Assembly (NCBI RefSeq): GCF_029227915.1
Contig: NC_079884.1
Span: 1,302,001-1,366,000 of the forward strand
Direction of reading: 5' to 3'
Length of the DNA: 64,000 nucleotides
Source of the DNA: Hydractinia symbiolongicarpus
Lineage: Eukaryota; Cnidaria; Hydrozoa; Anthoathecata; Hydractiniidae
Positions 49,701 to 62,061 of the stretch are shown piece by piece (the first letter of the stretch is position 1; each line of letters opens with the position of its first letter). Position numbers and translations under genes: made by a program. The notes beneath the pieces are model-generated. The model ran no database searches and was not told the DNA's origin. It saw nothing but the letters and a program-made list of their open reading frames with translations.

Positions 49701-52525
49701 TTTGACGTAAGACGAATAAAAAGCTTTTTAAGACTTTGAGACTCATAAATAAATTAACATAAATGCAACAGATACCCCCAAGACACCTTATTTAATCTAG
49801 ATTTCACATTCCAAAATCATTATCTCCAGCTCAATTCTCGGTTATTTTTGCTTTTTTTATCTATGGGTACATTTACAACTAGAATATCTCTTCTTCCAGC
49901 GTTAGAAAAATTTCTTTAAAGTCTCGTATGAGAATAATTAAAACTGCTGAGTTTAGAATTTCTTCTTTTAGTCATAATTAGGCTGTATAAACCTTGTATC
50001 CTTAACATTGACTTTTGTTCGCGTTTATAAGCTTTTGGAGGATTTTCATGATTTTCATGATCAATGAGATTGTTTGCGTGTTTTGAATATATTTTTCACA
50101 GAATAAGTTCTTCTAACCGCCAAAAACTAAATGTGAGAAATTATCTTTTTTGTTTTATAGTCTTCACACATTTGCAACGTGCTATTTCCCTCCGCATATA
50201 CTTTACACAGTCGGAATACACACACTAACATTTTGTTATTTGTCAAATTAACTTATGAATTAACTTATTTTAATATGAATACTTGGTAAAAGAAATAGAA
50301 AATGGCAATTTGTTTATATCTTTTGTGCTTAATAAAGTTGATGGTTTAGATTCTTTCGTGGTGTTTAGCTAGCTAGGTTGATTGTTATTAATTATAAAAT
50401 TTTACACTAGCATTGGTTACTACCTAGCTAGTTGGAACTTTAAACAATCTTGTTGACATATATATACACTTTATTCTTTGTTATTGGATATCTTTCATTT
50501 TTAAAACATCTGTAAATAACATTATGATTGGCTATCCTGAGCATGTTGCGACGGTGGTACGGTATTAGGCTAAAAATTGGTCCGCATCGTATTGTATATT
50601 TAACAAAATGTAGAGCAGGAAGAAAATGCAGTCATCAAGGATAAAAACATGTTTACTTCTAAGTACCCTAGAGTTTTGATTTTTTAGAAAATTATGGCCT
50701 GTAAGTAGCTAGCCAAGTTTTTTTTTAGTAGCTAGCCAGATAATATAAATACTATAAGTATGACCAGGTAAGTTGGTGTCTTTTGTCTGGTATAACTAGG
50801 ACTACTGTCATTTATTTGTACCTAAAAACAATTGTATCCACTACGATTCTTCCAATTTGCCAGTTGAAAAATATAGAACCAACATTTGTTGGTAACTAAG
50901 GTCAGCAAGTACACACATTGGCTTGAACTTTTTCTTAACCAACTTCATTTTCATGAAGTGTTTTGATTTTCTGCTGCCATGGCTGGTCATGAGAAAGAGA
51001 TATTGAAAAAGGCCTATTCTATTTTTCGCGCACTTGGCTGCGCAAAAAGTTGGTGCGTGGAATGTTTCTCTTTAGAAGAGGCGTAGTTCAATTTTAGATA
51101 TGGAATTGTATCATTTAGTTGTCCCTGATTCCTTAACTCAATAAGATGAATTCTATCAAGAAAGTAAAAAACGAACAAATATAAAAATAAAAATATCAAT
51201 TTGTGATCTGATCTGATATCAATCTTATTCTATAATTCAATAAGATGAATTCTATCAATAAAGATATAAAAATATCAATTCTTGTATTTGTATATTTGAA
51301 TAATTCTCTTACTGTTCGTTCCCTAACAAATCGTTTGACATTTGAGCATTTCAAGATGTAAATAAAAAAATAAAAATTATTAATGTGCTTAATCTTGGAG
51401 ATACAATGTTCCGAAAACTTACTGGGTTTGGTTTCCAATAAACTCTTTCCAATAACAAAGTATCTTATGTCGCTTCGTTTCATAACATACTTCCCCATTT
51501 TTTGACCATTCTTAATTGCAACTGAGAAGATTGTTGCACAAGAGTTTTTGTCAACATTAAACAAGTTTTAGCAGAGTGCATTAGAAACTGGAGAGGCTAC
51601 CCTGGGTAAATAATAATAATAATAATAATAATAATCAATAATAATAATTGTCTTTGTTCTGTCAGCGTGTTAAAAATATTTTAGATACTGAAGCAGAAAG
51701 AACTTTTAAAGGCTTTTTCTAATTTGAGGGATTACAACTAGAGACTTTAAATAAAATGTGAAGGGAATGAAAACCATTATTTAGCTAAATTTTTTGGAAG
51801 AAAGACTGAAGAAGAAGAGTGATAACGGAAACGAAGTTCCTTAGAATAACTTTTTCTCCTTTAATAGTCGTATTTTCTCAGTGAACCCACGTAAAATCTA
51901 ACATCGCATTGTTTACAAGCTCTGTCCCAGGAGTTATAAGGTTTTTTAATCGGCACAAATCGTACAAAAAACCTGGAAGGGCTGGGTACAGGATTGCTTG
52001 GTTTTCAAACCAACTTATGTTTTTCCGGAAGTACGTTATTTATTAGCTCTTTAAATCATAAGCAATATAAGTACTTTACCAGTACAATTTTTTCTTGTAT
52101 TGCGAAGCCAAAAACAACTTGGTTGAATAGTGAATATTCAAGTCCTTTAAACCATGTGCACTCAACAGTAGCACTTTTCGTACGTCAAATGCGTAAAAAT
52201 AACCTTTTAAAATAGACTTGATCTAATGTTATTATATTTCAAATGAGAAAATAATGTACGCCCGTAGTTAAATATTAAGATTTGTCCATTCGAGGTATAG
52301 TAACATTTCAACATCTCTGAAATATTCCACCCTCATGTACATTTTTATACATTTGGTTAATTCGACAGAAATTTATTGTCTGATAAATATTCATTCGCCC
52401 CATATAAAAAATACAGTTATTTAAATGAAAATAATTGGAACAAGGAGGCAAAGGTGAGAGCTACAGCTGCAAGAATAAATAGAAACCGTCCATGTGGAAA
52501 TTGATAAAAATGAATTATGGTCGTG
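46792..52525. other. Intergenic sequence
   Basis: No gene is supported. 47180-47222 holds a CAGACAGACACACACAC run next to TATTATATAG. 51606-51648 is an (AAT)n microsatellite. Open frames at 48160-48516 and 51196-51564 (minus) are the longest here, but neither resembles a known family or has supporting splice sites. Confidence 0.35.
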
Positions 52526-52526
52526 G

Positions 52527-52651
52527 TGTTGATCTTGTTGATGATGTCGATGATGTTGTCATAATGAGGATGATGATGCTGCTGTTGTCGTAATAATTAC
52601 AGCATCATCTTCATCATTATTATCATCATCATCTTCATCATCATCATCAAT
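52527..52651. repeat. GAT/ATC triplet tract arranged as an inverted repeat
   Basis: The left half is rich in GATGATG, the right half in CATCATC. GGATGATGATGCTG near 52568 faces CAGCATCATC near 52600, so the tract can fold into a long imperfect hairpin. Confidence 0.8.
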
Positions 52652-55600
52652 TTCAAATGTTACTTTTTTGACACAAAATAATAAACCAGGAAGACATTAA
52701 AAATTATCGAAAACTTCTCTGGATTTGCTCTTTTCGTTTTATGTTTCTTCGTTATACTTTTTAACCTTTACCCTACGATCATATCTTGACAATTCATATT
52801 TAAGAAAAACAAAACAAAGAGCTTGGAGAGTTTGGCATGTCAAGAAAATTATCATTTATTTTTGTCTCTATATTCACAAATGCTTGCACTTTTTAGCTGT
52901 AAATGGAGAGGTGTATCGAGCAAAAATTTTTTTCGAGATATCAAGTTCTAAAGTTTGCAAAGAAATTAAATTTTATTGAAAAAAACTTTGAAAAATGTTT
53001 GTTATTTTTTATTTTAAATTAGTGTTTCGTGTATCCTTGAATAAAAACAATGGCATTCGTTACCCTGTCAAGCTAAAAATTTTCCCCATCAAGTTAGTAG
53101 ATGTAAAAGTTCCAAAGTTTATATTACAGTAAAAGACTAAACTCGTGGTAAAATCCAGGGAAAAGAACAATGGAAAAAATATATGTTGTTTTAGAGGTTT
53201 TAATGAATGTGCATAAACAATTATTTAAAATTATTTAAAGAAATTTGTTTAGCCGTTGCTGCTAATGTGCAGAGGCATTGGTGTTTTTGTATGGGTGTGT
53301 TGATGGGTGGGTTGACCAAGCTTTTGAAAATTAGTTTCATTTTGTTCCTAGGTGCTCCTTAGTTACTCACACAGAAAATGACGCCAGTTATTTCCACCCA
53401 TTTCCAAGTTATTCAGCTTTAAATATTAAAAGTGCAATGCAATGGCTTCACTAACTTAACTAAAACATTGACGTCGATCTAATTTATTGACGGTGTAAAG
53501 TAAAGTCGAAATAAGTAATTTGTCGTTCATCATAGTTTCCCGCTTATTTATAAAGGGAAAAGTGCATGTCACCATTTCCTCTCACAAACACACTGGATCG
53601 TATTATTATATTAGACTAGTCAATAAGCCAATTTTCTTAGAAAATAATTTACCCGTTGCCTCTATTGTGCAAAGCTTCAAATGCTGATCAAGAAAATGTT
53701 TCTAATAATATGTAACATTTACTTAAACCCAAGGTTCTTCTCAAAATGAGTTTTGAGAATTCAACAACTTTAAAAGAATATGGGCGTTATAAATTAAGAT
53801 AAAAGTTGCTACAATTTTAAAAATTATTCCAAAAAGTTGGATTTTTGTAAATCTTTAAAATAAAGTCTAAAAAAAACACTGACTAGTACAGGTACACGGT
53901 GTGCCGCAAATCCAGTGACGCGCTGATAGCGATAAAGCATTTCCGTTATATTTATAAAAGTATAACATTTTCACAGCTTAAGCTGAAACAAAACACAGGC
54001 TGAGCGTGTTGTTAACCAACCATAGCAAAAAACAATCACCTGGTATTTTTTTATTTGTGGAGTTTAAGCGCTACTTATAGACAAACCAAGCCGCATATGC
54101 ATATAGAAAGCTTACAGCAGTGCGCACTTTTAAGCGGGACAGCCTTATCAAATAAAAACTTTCTTGTAGCTTTGGTTTAAATATACTAAACCAGGTAAAA
54201 CAATTACCCAGGATTTTTTTTGTGCAAAATAGGTATATAATTTCTTGAGTTATCTCAGTTTAATTTAAACTAAAACAGCTAGCCATCAATTTTATTTTAT
54301 AAAATAAGTTTTGGGGGTATTTACAAAATAAATCGTTAGTTTACAAAAAGAAACAGTCCTGCGGAAAATGCGGAAAGTCATTAAAATGTGGAAAAAAGTA
54401 GCGGGAAATTTTTGAAATTATTTTTCGCGGAAGTTATTTCTCACAAAGGTTTGAAAGGAATCAGATCTCTCTTTAACTTTATCTCCTATGCGAGATATAT
54501 ACATGTTACCGACTTTTAATAAGTAAGTACAGCTAAATAGACGCAAGAGGAAAGACATTGAATAAAATCAAGCAGATGTTTAAAAGAAGTCAATCAACTC
54601 ATTTTAGGACTTTACAAACATGAGAAAACGTTTAATTACATTACATACCTGAGAAAGCAGTAGCAAACTACATTCATGTCGTCAATGTGCTCATTTAATC
54701 TGTGCTTTAGTTAAAGAAAATAAATACAATTACTCCTCTTTTTTGGCTTCCAAAATGCTTGGTTGATATCAAGTTTATAATTCTAGGTGAAAGTGGCTTT
54801 ATTATACAAAATTTTAGTTTGTTTGATTATTATAAGAGATTAGTCCATAAGGATGTGGAAAAAAACACTTTGGCAATTTTTATAACGTCAGCAATAACCC
54901 GTCGGATACACAATATTTTTTGTTTCGAAATTTGCTTACCTGTTGCCTCTTTTGTTTACCCCTTGAAATGCTGATCAAGAAAATGTTTGGATCATGTTAC
55001 CCCTTGAAACGACGATCAAGGAAATGTTTGGATCATGTGCTTTTGACGGACGGTTACAGAGATATTGGAGTTTAAAGGTTTTTTGATGATATCGTCCTTG
55101 TATTTCAGAGTTTATCACAAAATTGGTCTTGTTTAGAACAAAAAAAAAATGGCCAGCCTGATTAGAATTTTAATATTTCCGTTAACATCGCGTGTAAGAG
55201 TCGAAGAAACTGAGTTGCAAAAACTTAACAATTGGAGAATATTTTAAGGGATCCCTGTTCGTATCAATTTTGTTGCGTATTGATTTTAGTGCATTTACCC
55301 AAAATTTATGAAAAAAAATATACGCGAATAATATTACGCGCGAGAGGTGTGTGCGCGGAAATTAATACACCTGAAAATTAAGTTCTCAAAATTTTCAATT
55401 GTAAAAAAAAAACACGTAAAAAATAATTTATGTGGAATAATTTCGTTTTGTGAAAAAATAATTATCTACGCACTACGCGTATTATTTCAAATTTTGAAAT
55501 TAAATTTTATTAAGAGTTAAAATTCTAGCTTGTTGGTAATTAAGCGAATTCTGATTTTTTTTTCAAAACAAAATGTTTCATTACGAAAAACAAAATGTTT

Positions 55601-55913
55601 TTGAAAAAATCTTTATTTTAATGATTTTCAAAAATACTTACAGTATCTAACTTTTTTAGACTCACGAAAGTTTAGGCGCTACGTAATTTTAGTATTTTTG
55701 TGTAATTTTCTTAAACTTTTCGTAGGCAAAAAAAGTCTAAGCCTCTCAATCTGAAATAAAATTAATGCACTGAATATTCCAGGTCTTCCAGATTTCTGCA
55801 ACAAAAAACATGTTTCTATTTTATATATTTTGATTGATTTGGTTAAAACTAACTAATATGTAATATGTCGTCAAAACAACAAATTATTTTACAATATGTT
55901 TACCTAAAAATAT
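52652..55913. other. Intergenic region downstream of the zinc-finger gene
   Basis: No gene is supported. A 42-bp unit with CCCCTTGAAATGCTGATCAA and GAAAATGTTTGGATCAT is tandemly duplicated at 54956-55038. A diverged copy lies at 53669-53710. Confidence 0.4.
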
Positions 55914-58616
55914 TCACGTAGAAAGCGTCCCAGAATTTTTAAAATAATCATCGTTAAGAAAGGTGTTTGTGTCTAAAGTCTGCTTGACGTCGAGTTCTGC
56001 ACATATGAGCTCATTTTCAGATGGGAGTGGTGATCGAGGCGTAAAAAATGATGAGTCATGCTGATGCATCACTGAGCTGGTTAACCCGTTTTCCGCGGAT
56101 GATAGTTCATACGAAAAATTTTCACTGTGCACTTCCGTCGTTGAATGCAAGAATAAGGAAGGATTTTGAATCGTCAAACATCCATCTTGCGCAAAAGAGT
56201 CACTAGGATATGAATCGAGCATAAGGTATGCTTGATTATGCACCAAGTTAGCTTGCAAACCTTCAACATGATCTGGCAATGTTATTATGTTACTAGTATT
56301 AACACACACAGGTTCGAAGTTCTCGCCACTTATGAGATTTACAAATTTAAAGTCATCGCTCGCAACCCTCCCATCTGTACCAGTGAGTGTGATAAATTGA
56401 TCATGAGAAGATTTCATGTCATCACTGGTCAGGCTAATGAATTGGCCAGTTATTGGCGGATTTGTAGGCTCGCTTATACAAGCAGTGTCCACTTCGTGTG
56501 ATATTTCTTGCTTAATTTTTTCTGTTGGCTGTCGGCAAATGTTTATGAACATTGGTTCATCAACATGTTCATCATCTTGAGTTGCGATTGTTTTTGTTAG
56601 GAAAGTGTGTTTCGTATCGTCGGTGTGTTTTTCTATCAGTGGAGTGGTGTGCGACTCATTTGTCTCAATAACCCGTCTTTTTATCACCGACGTCGCACGA
56701 TAGCTCGTAGCTCTTTTTCTTACGTACTTGCCGTCTTTATGCAATTTCCGATGTTTCGAAAAATTTCCTGAACAACTAAATCTCGCTCCGCAATCTTCAC
56801 AAGAGAATGGTCGTTCGTTAGTGTGACTTCTTTCATGCTCTGCACATTTTTCAGAGCGTGAAAATCGTTTCGGACAATACTGGCACGCAAACGGCTTCTC
56901 GCCAGTATGTTTACGCATGTGTCTTAGATAATTCGATTTGCGCGGAAAAGATCTACCACAGGTTTCACACGAAAATGGTTTATCGCAACTATGTATGCGT
57001 GAGTGCGTGCGCAAATCACCTTTTATCGCAAATGCTCGTCCGCAAACGTCGCACACATGTGGCGTTTCTCCGGTATGTCGTTGCATGTGAGAGGACAAAG
57101 TGCTCTTCTGGCTAAATGCACGATCTATAAGGAAATGGTGGAGCAACTAATAACACTACAATAATAATAGCTTATAATTAGCTTCAACACAGATAGGATT
57201 TGAGATACATAACATACAAAAGCATATAATTCTCACATGGGCAAGTTTCATGAAGTCAGCATTCACTAAAATCATTCCACATGAAATATTTCAAATTTTG
57301 TAATTACCAATTTCTCTTAAAAATTTTTAGCTCACAAAAAATTACTAACAAAATAGAAATAAAGTTCTATTTATCAAAAATAAATGAACGCCATTTATTT
57401 TTTTTGCATTTGCGAAATAAGTTTAATCAAAAGAATTAATCAGAGCCACTCACCGCAATGCTTGCATTGGTAAGGCCGTTCATCGTTATGCGATCTGTAA
57501 TGCACCTTCAAAACACCTTCATAAGCAAACCGATTACCACATTGTTGGCATTTAAACGGTCGACTGATTCCATGTTGTTTGCAATGATGTTTGAACTTCC
57601 CACTACTCACAAACACTTCATTACACACCTCACAAGTGAAAGTTTTTGTGGTGCTATGTTTGTCTACTATATGTCTCTTGAACTTCTGCGCTTCCCAAAA
57701 TACTTCTGGACATTCCAAGCATTGAAATCTTTTACCCCTTGTTAGTTTTTCATGGTGTATACCACTAGAATTTGATGTTTGAGAGCTGTTTTTGTTGTCA
57801 TTACAAACAACTTTATATTCTGACAGAAAATCTTCAACATACTGCTTTTGAAATCTCTTGGGCAGCCTGATTTTTCTTTCCCCTCGGTTTTTTGTTTCGT
57901 CTTTGCTGCTTCCTTTGTTTTCTGTGTATTTACAGGCATGTTTTAAAACGTAATGTTTGTAGAAAGAATTAGAAGATTCGTGCGATCGTCTACAGACAGG
58001 GCAGGTAACCACTTTTATAACTTTATGTGTGAGTTGAACATGTCGTAAAAGTTGGTGTGGTGATAAAAAAGATCTTAAACAAAACCTGAAAGAAAAAAAA
58101 AGTAATGGTACATATGTTTGCTACTAAGAAATTTGGCAATGTGACATAATGATTTGTTACAAAAAAGAGTACTGCAGAGAAGGTGCTCCAAAAAAAATGT
58201 AACTGATGATATTTTTTAAGCTACAACTGAAGCTGTGTAATACCAACACCTGTCAAAAAAATACGTATTTAACATATTAATCTGATTCTGAACAGTGAAG
58301 TGGTGGTGAAACAATGACCTCTGACATTGAAAGTTAGAAACATCCATCCAGATCAGCAGATTAACAAATAAATAAAACACCAACATAATATGGTAAGCAC
58401 TCACTTGCAGGATTGGCTCATCTTCACACTCTCCTCTGTCACTGGTGACAAAATATATTGTCCTTCACTGTTTATCAACAAACGATACGTTGCAGGAAGT
58501 TTCATCGTTCTTACTGGATGTGGGTTCAACACACACATCTTTAGTTGTCTGCCATTTTGTTTGTTTTGTGTCGTTGCTGGGATACCATTGTTAGATATCT
58601 TGTTCAAAGAAATCAT
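55914..58616 (-). CDS. C2H2 zinc-finger protein with ten fingers
   Basis: Predicted nuclear, nucleic-acid-binding regulator. Exons on the minus strand are 58616-58405, 58085-57454 and 57124-55914. Phases agree (2055 nt, 684 residues). An in-frame TAG lies two codons before the ATG, which supports the start. Finger 1 (SCKFCLRSF...H-x4-H) straddles the first intron at residue 71. Fingers 2-5 are in exon 2 (CPVC, CLEC, CEVC, CQQC). Finger 6 is split by intron 2 (CKHC|DRAFSQKSTL). Fingers 7-10 are in exon 3 with TGE(K/T)P-type linkers after several (HTGETP, HTGEKP, HTNERP). The last ~260 residues have no fingers and are Asp/Glu/Ser-rich, as in an activation domain. I cannot assign a specific orthologue. 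No KRAB, BTB or SCAN domain is visible; residues 1-69 resemble nothing I know. Confidence 0.9.
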
Positions 58617-59445
58617 TTTCTAACATATGCATACATACTAAAAATATAATCCTTACAAATGAAAAAGGGAAAAAGTGCGTTGTCTCGATGAAGGATGTTT
58701 TTTCCATATAAATATACGTTGACAAAAATTAAAGAAATAGACATTTACTAATAAAAATTGCAGTTATTTTTATTTTCTTCACTTTATATATGACTAGTAA
58801 TACAATCTCTTACCGCTTAGTTAAAATAAGGAAACAGAAAAGTTGCATGAGAACATGTAAAAACATAGCAATAGGATTAACATTTAAATGGAAAAGAAAA
58901 AAGAAAAGGGTGCAAAGCAAAAAGTTACTACAAGACATAAAAAGGAGGAGAAGGAAAGGGGCGGGTGTGCTAATAAATGTGACTTTTTATATTACCCTAC
59001 AATATGCTTTTTCTTTCTAGTGAAACCAATGAAATAGCTCAGTAAAAATAAAAAAAACATACAATTCTACATGTGAGTGGAAATAAATAAAAACAAACAA
59101 ACAGCAATAATTAATACCAAGTAAGTAAAAACTCTTTTTTCACTAAAACTATAAAATAAATAAAAATTTCTCACTTTTATCAAACACAAACATTTGACTA
59201 AATATTATTACATAGTAATAAACAAATATAAATTAAATTATATAGCCGAGAACTTTTTAACATTGAGGAAAATGCATAAAACTCTTCATTTCTCTGTCTG
59301 TAAAAATAATAAGACCATCGGGTGGTATACACATTTAAAATTTTACCTAGTATAAAAAAGGAATTTACATGTAAGGTCTGACGAAACAGCAGTCAAACAC
59401 CCTAAAATTTTATCTGAAATACTTTTTTATATATTAAAAAAAAAT
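58617..59445. other. Spacer between zinc-finger and ZDHHC12-like genes
   Basis: It should hold the zinc-finger promoter and the ZDHHC12-like 3'UTR, about 830 bp in all. It is A-rich (58790-59120) with no recognisable coding sequence. Confidence 0.5.
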
Positions 59446-60291
59446 TTAGTCTTCTTCATAAACATCATCCCATTCTTGAATTCTAAAATAACACAAAAAA
59501 CTAAGCATGTTTCGAATATAGCCCTTATCAAACGGGTTATAATCAGTAGGGAATTTCTTTAGATACGATATCCTTGGTCGTGACATAAATTCCCAGGTTG
59601 TTTGAGCTGTAAACATCATATACGAGTGACAAGCCCACAGTAATGCCACTACTAACAACATGACTGCAAGAAATATTGTTAAAATTAAATACATCCAATT
59701 GTGTTCGAACCATTTTCTCCATTCCAAATCCCGATTGAATGCGTGAACAGTAATATAAACAGTCCAGCTCACAACACAAGTTTCAACACCAAGAAAGAAC
59801 AAGAAAAACTTGTGATTGCGTTCACCTACACAGTTGCCAATCCATGGACAATGATGGTCGTATCTCCGTACGCAATGTTTGCACTCCTCGCAGTGCTTCG
59901 CTCTTAGTGGTTGTATAATGTTACAAAAGCCACATCTACGTAAACGCAAATTTCTTGCACTTTTTTCTAACATGGAACAAGTCTCTGTGGATTCTAAGTC
60001 ATGAGACGTTGTCAATATTTGAGACTCTTCCTCTTTGGAATTAAAAATAACTCCAGTTTCAGCGTCTATTGTATTGTACGTTACAAATCCAGGGTCCATA
60101 AAACTGCACACAAAATACATTACGGTACCAACTGATACAAGAGTCAAATAAAATGCCACATAAAATAGATGACCATTGTATAAATCTTGTTTTAATGTGG
60201 TGTCTTTTAAAAACATGATGAGTAACACCAGACCTGTCAGAAATAAATGAAAGAAGCGTGCAAGCCATCTATCACTTGATTTCATTGCCAT
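59446..60291 (-). CDS. ZDHHC12: Palmitoyltransferase, ZDHHC12-like
   Basis: Predicted integral membrane S-acyltransferase that transfers palmitate to cysteines of target proteins, usually in ER/Golgi membranes. Uninterrupted 281-codon frame; an in-frame TAA lies two codons before the ATG, so the start is firm. Hydrophobic segments are at about 13-27, 41-64, 161-181 and 199-222. A DPG motif follows TM2 (66-68). The cysteine-rich domain (about 120-162) has the CxxC/HCxxC pattern and the catalytic DHHC at 145-148 within VRRYDHHCPW. A TTWEF (TTxE) motif is at 231-235 and NPFDKG at 252-257. The segments QPLRAKHC, CVRRYDHHCPW, CVGERNH, TTWEF and NPFD-G-RN match ZDHHC12 of vertebrates closely, and the length fits (human about 267). 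All key residues are present. Confidence 0.95.
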   Translation of the reverse strand: MAMKSSDRWLARFFHLFLTGLVLLIMFLKDTTLKQDLYNGHLFYVAFYLTLVSVGTVMYFVCSFMDPGFVTYNTIDAETGVIFNSKEEESQILTTSHDLESTETCSMLEKSARNLRLRRCGFCNIIQPLRAKHCEECKHCVRRYDHHCPWIGNCVGERNHKFFLFFLGVETCVVSWTVYITVHAFNRDLEWRKWFEHNWMYLILTIFLAVMLLVVALLWACHSYMMFTAQTTWEFMSRPRISYLKKFPTDYNPFDKGYIRNMLSFLCYFRIQEWDDVYEED

Positions 60292-61028
60292 ATTTTAAAG
60301 CATGTAACCTCTTTAAATTGTTAAAGCAACATTCTTTTATAACCTATAATGCAACGTGGCCGGTAAGCATATACATACACATTTTACATTTAAACAGCAA
60401 AATGTTGCAAACACAAAATTCAAAATTGTGTCTTTTTGTTCAAGTTTTTGCTTTTGGGAATGTTGAAAACTCTATTTGCAAAATTTTGTCCCTTAAATTT
60501 TTAAGTCTGTTATTAACTGAATTATTTTCAAAAGAATTAAAAAAATAAAAATATTTGGCACCATGCATATTTTCTTTTACAAAAACTTTAGCTTTGAGCC
60601 AATAATGGTGCATTTGAGCTTTTAGATTATTTACCATTGGATAATCAAAATGATATTATATTTCTACATCCTATTTTTTCCATTTGTTAAATTTTACGTC
60701 TGAAATTTTTTTTTATAAACTACATCCATGTAAGTTTATGCTGTGCACATTGAATAGTTTTTCTTCAGTAAATTCTCTCCTTAAAAAAACTTGTGCCTTT
60801 AAAGAAAAGGTTTTTCTTGACAAATGTAAAGTGTCATGGAAAATGAACAGACTGAATTACATTAACAGAATGGTGATTTCCAACTAAAAAAGATTCTTCT
60901 GATTAGAGTAAATTGCTTTCATTAGCAGTCTTTAAATTTCGTTATTAAAAAGAAAGAGGACCTCAAAGCAAAACAACAACATTTACATAAACAGAAATTT
61001 AGTTAACATTCTAGTGAATAATTGTTCT
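60292..61028. other. Spacer between ZDHHC12-like and C19orf12-like genes
   Basis: About 740 bp, AT-rich, without gene or repeat. It should contain the ZDHHC12-like promoter and the 3' end of the neighbouring transcript. Confidence 0.5.
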
Positions 61029-61451
61029 TCATTTCACATCTAAACTAAAAGTGTTCTTCACAAAACCAACTAAAATATTCAATACTTGTTTTTTCACAAG
61101 CAAACCACCATGTCCCTGCAATAATAACATTAATTCAACATAATCTTGTGCAGTGATATTTGCTCGTATTTGAGCCAGCTCAGAATAAAGTTTCTCTTTC
61201 TGGTCTGGAGTAAGCTCTTTGAGTACAGAAGACAATGGTTTATATGCACCCCACATTTTAAAAAACGCAAAACAACTTCCTATTATACCACCAAAAAGTA
61301 AACCAACTGGCCCCAGAAGCAGACTAAATACGAAGGCTATAATTCCAATTAAAAAACTTCCAAACATGCTTCCTTTTACTGTTATTTTCAAATTCTCTGC
61401 ATCGGAAACATGGCCTAATGCCTTCATCCAGTCATCACAAGAAACAGGCAT
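61029..61451 (-). CDS. C19orf12-like small membrane protein
   Basis: 140 residues in one coding exon. A splice acceptor (TTTCCTTTCAG) lies at 61460-61470, 9 nt upstream of the ATG on the minus strand, so a 5' non-coding exon is likely further right. A Gly-rich hydrophobic stretch (about residues 28-66: GSMFGSFLIGIIAFVFSLLL, GPVGLLFGGIIG) looks like a membrane hairpin. It is followed by YKPLSSVLKELTPDQKEKLY, which resembles the FKPVPQILMEL-P-x-E-QQ-RL region of human C19orf12. Length (human about 141-152) and order of segments agree. The human protein is associated with mitochondria/ER and neurodegeneration with brain iron accumulation; its biochemical role is not settled. The assignment rests on pattern similarity. 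Confidence 0.85.
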   Translation of the reverse strand: MPVSCDDWMKALGHVSDAENLKITVKGSMFGSFLIGIIAFVFSLLLGPVGLLFGGIIGSCFAFFKMWGAYKPLSSVLKELTPDQKEKLYSELAQIRANITAQDYVELMLLLQGHGGLLVKKQVLNILVGFVKNTFSLDVK

Positions 61452-61649
61452 TTTTAAAACTGAAAGGAAATAGTTATAGTTTTCACAACCTAAAAAATAA
61501 GCAAGAATATCATATAACCATTGACTACATTCACTTCAAAACCCAATAGTTTGACTAGTCACAAACACATGCAAGGCTGTCAGAACAAAAGACATAACAG
61601 CCCCTGCAAAATTCTCAGACACAGTTAACATGTTCTTACTCACATTACT
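61452..61649. other. 5' region of the C19orf12-like gene
   Basis: Short AT-rich stretch beginning with the acceptor site near 61460-61470 and probably intronic. No exon can be identified. Confidence 0.4.
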
Positions 61650-61990
61650 TACATCATTATCATCATCGTCATCATTTTTATCTTAACATCTGTTTCAATG
61701 CTAGCATGGGTTAGACGGGGTAAATTAATGACATTCTTCCAATCTAATTTAGGATGTTTTTTTTTTGGGAGCCTGATCATGCTTGTCCTATAACCTCCTG
61801 CCAAGTTTTTCCCATTCTTCCTCTGGGCTTTACCCCAGCAATTATGAAGTCACTTTCTTACCTAATTAACCTCCTCCGTTCTTTCCAAATTTTAAATCCA
61901 ACTCAGAATCTTTACATATGAATAACCTCTCAAATGCTACGAATACTTAGCCTGCTTCTTAGCTCATCTAAACTCTTTCTGTCTTGTCTA
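61650..61990 (-). mobile_element. Second 5'-truncated LINE copy, decayed 3' end
   Basis: Matches the LINE fragment at 235-712 in the same orientation. CATCATC triplets, ATGCTAGCATGGGTTAGACG, then ACCTCCTGCCAAG and CTTAGCCTGCTTCTTAGCTC all recur in order. A T-run insertion and many substitutions disrupt the frame, so this copy is older than the first. Confidence 0.8.
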
Positions 61991-62061
61991 CATTTCATTA
62001 AAGCAATTAATCAATCTATAATTTCAACATCATCTACAGTTAAACATCATCAAAGCATTAA

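Noticed and set aside
51196-51564. 122-codon open frame (minus) as a gene
   Set aside because: No recognisable family, very high Ile/Lys/Phe content typical of random AT-rich sequence, no splice or start support.
56232-57745. Plus-strand frames overlapping the zinc-finger gene
   Set aside because: They are antisense shadows of the finger exons.
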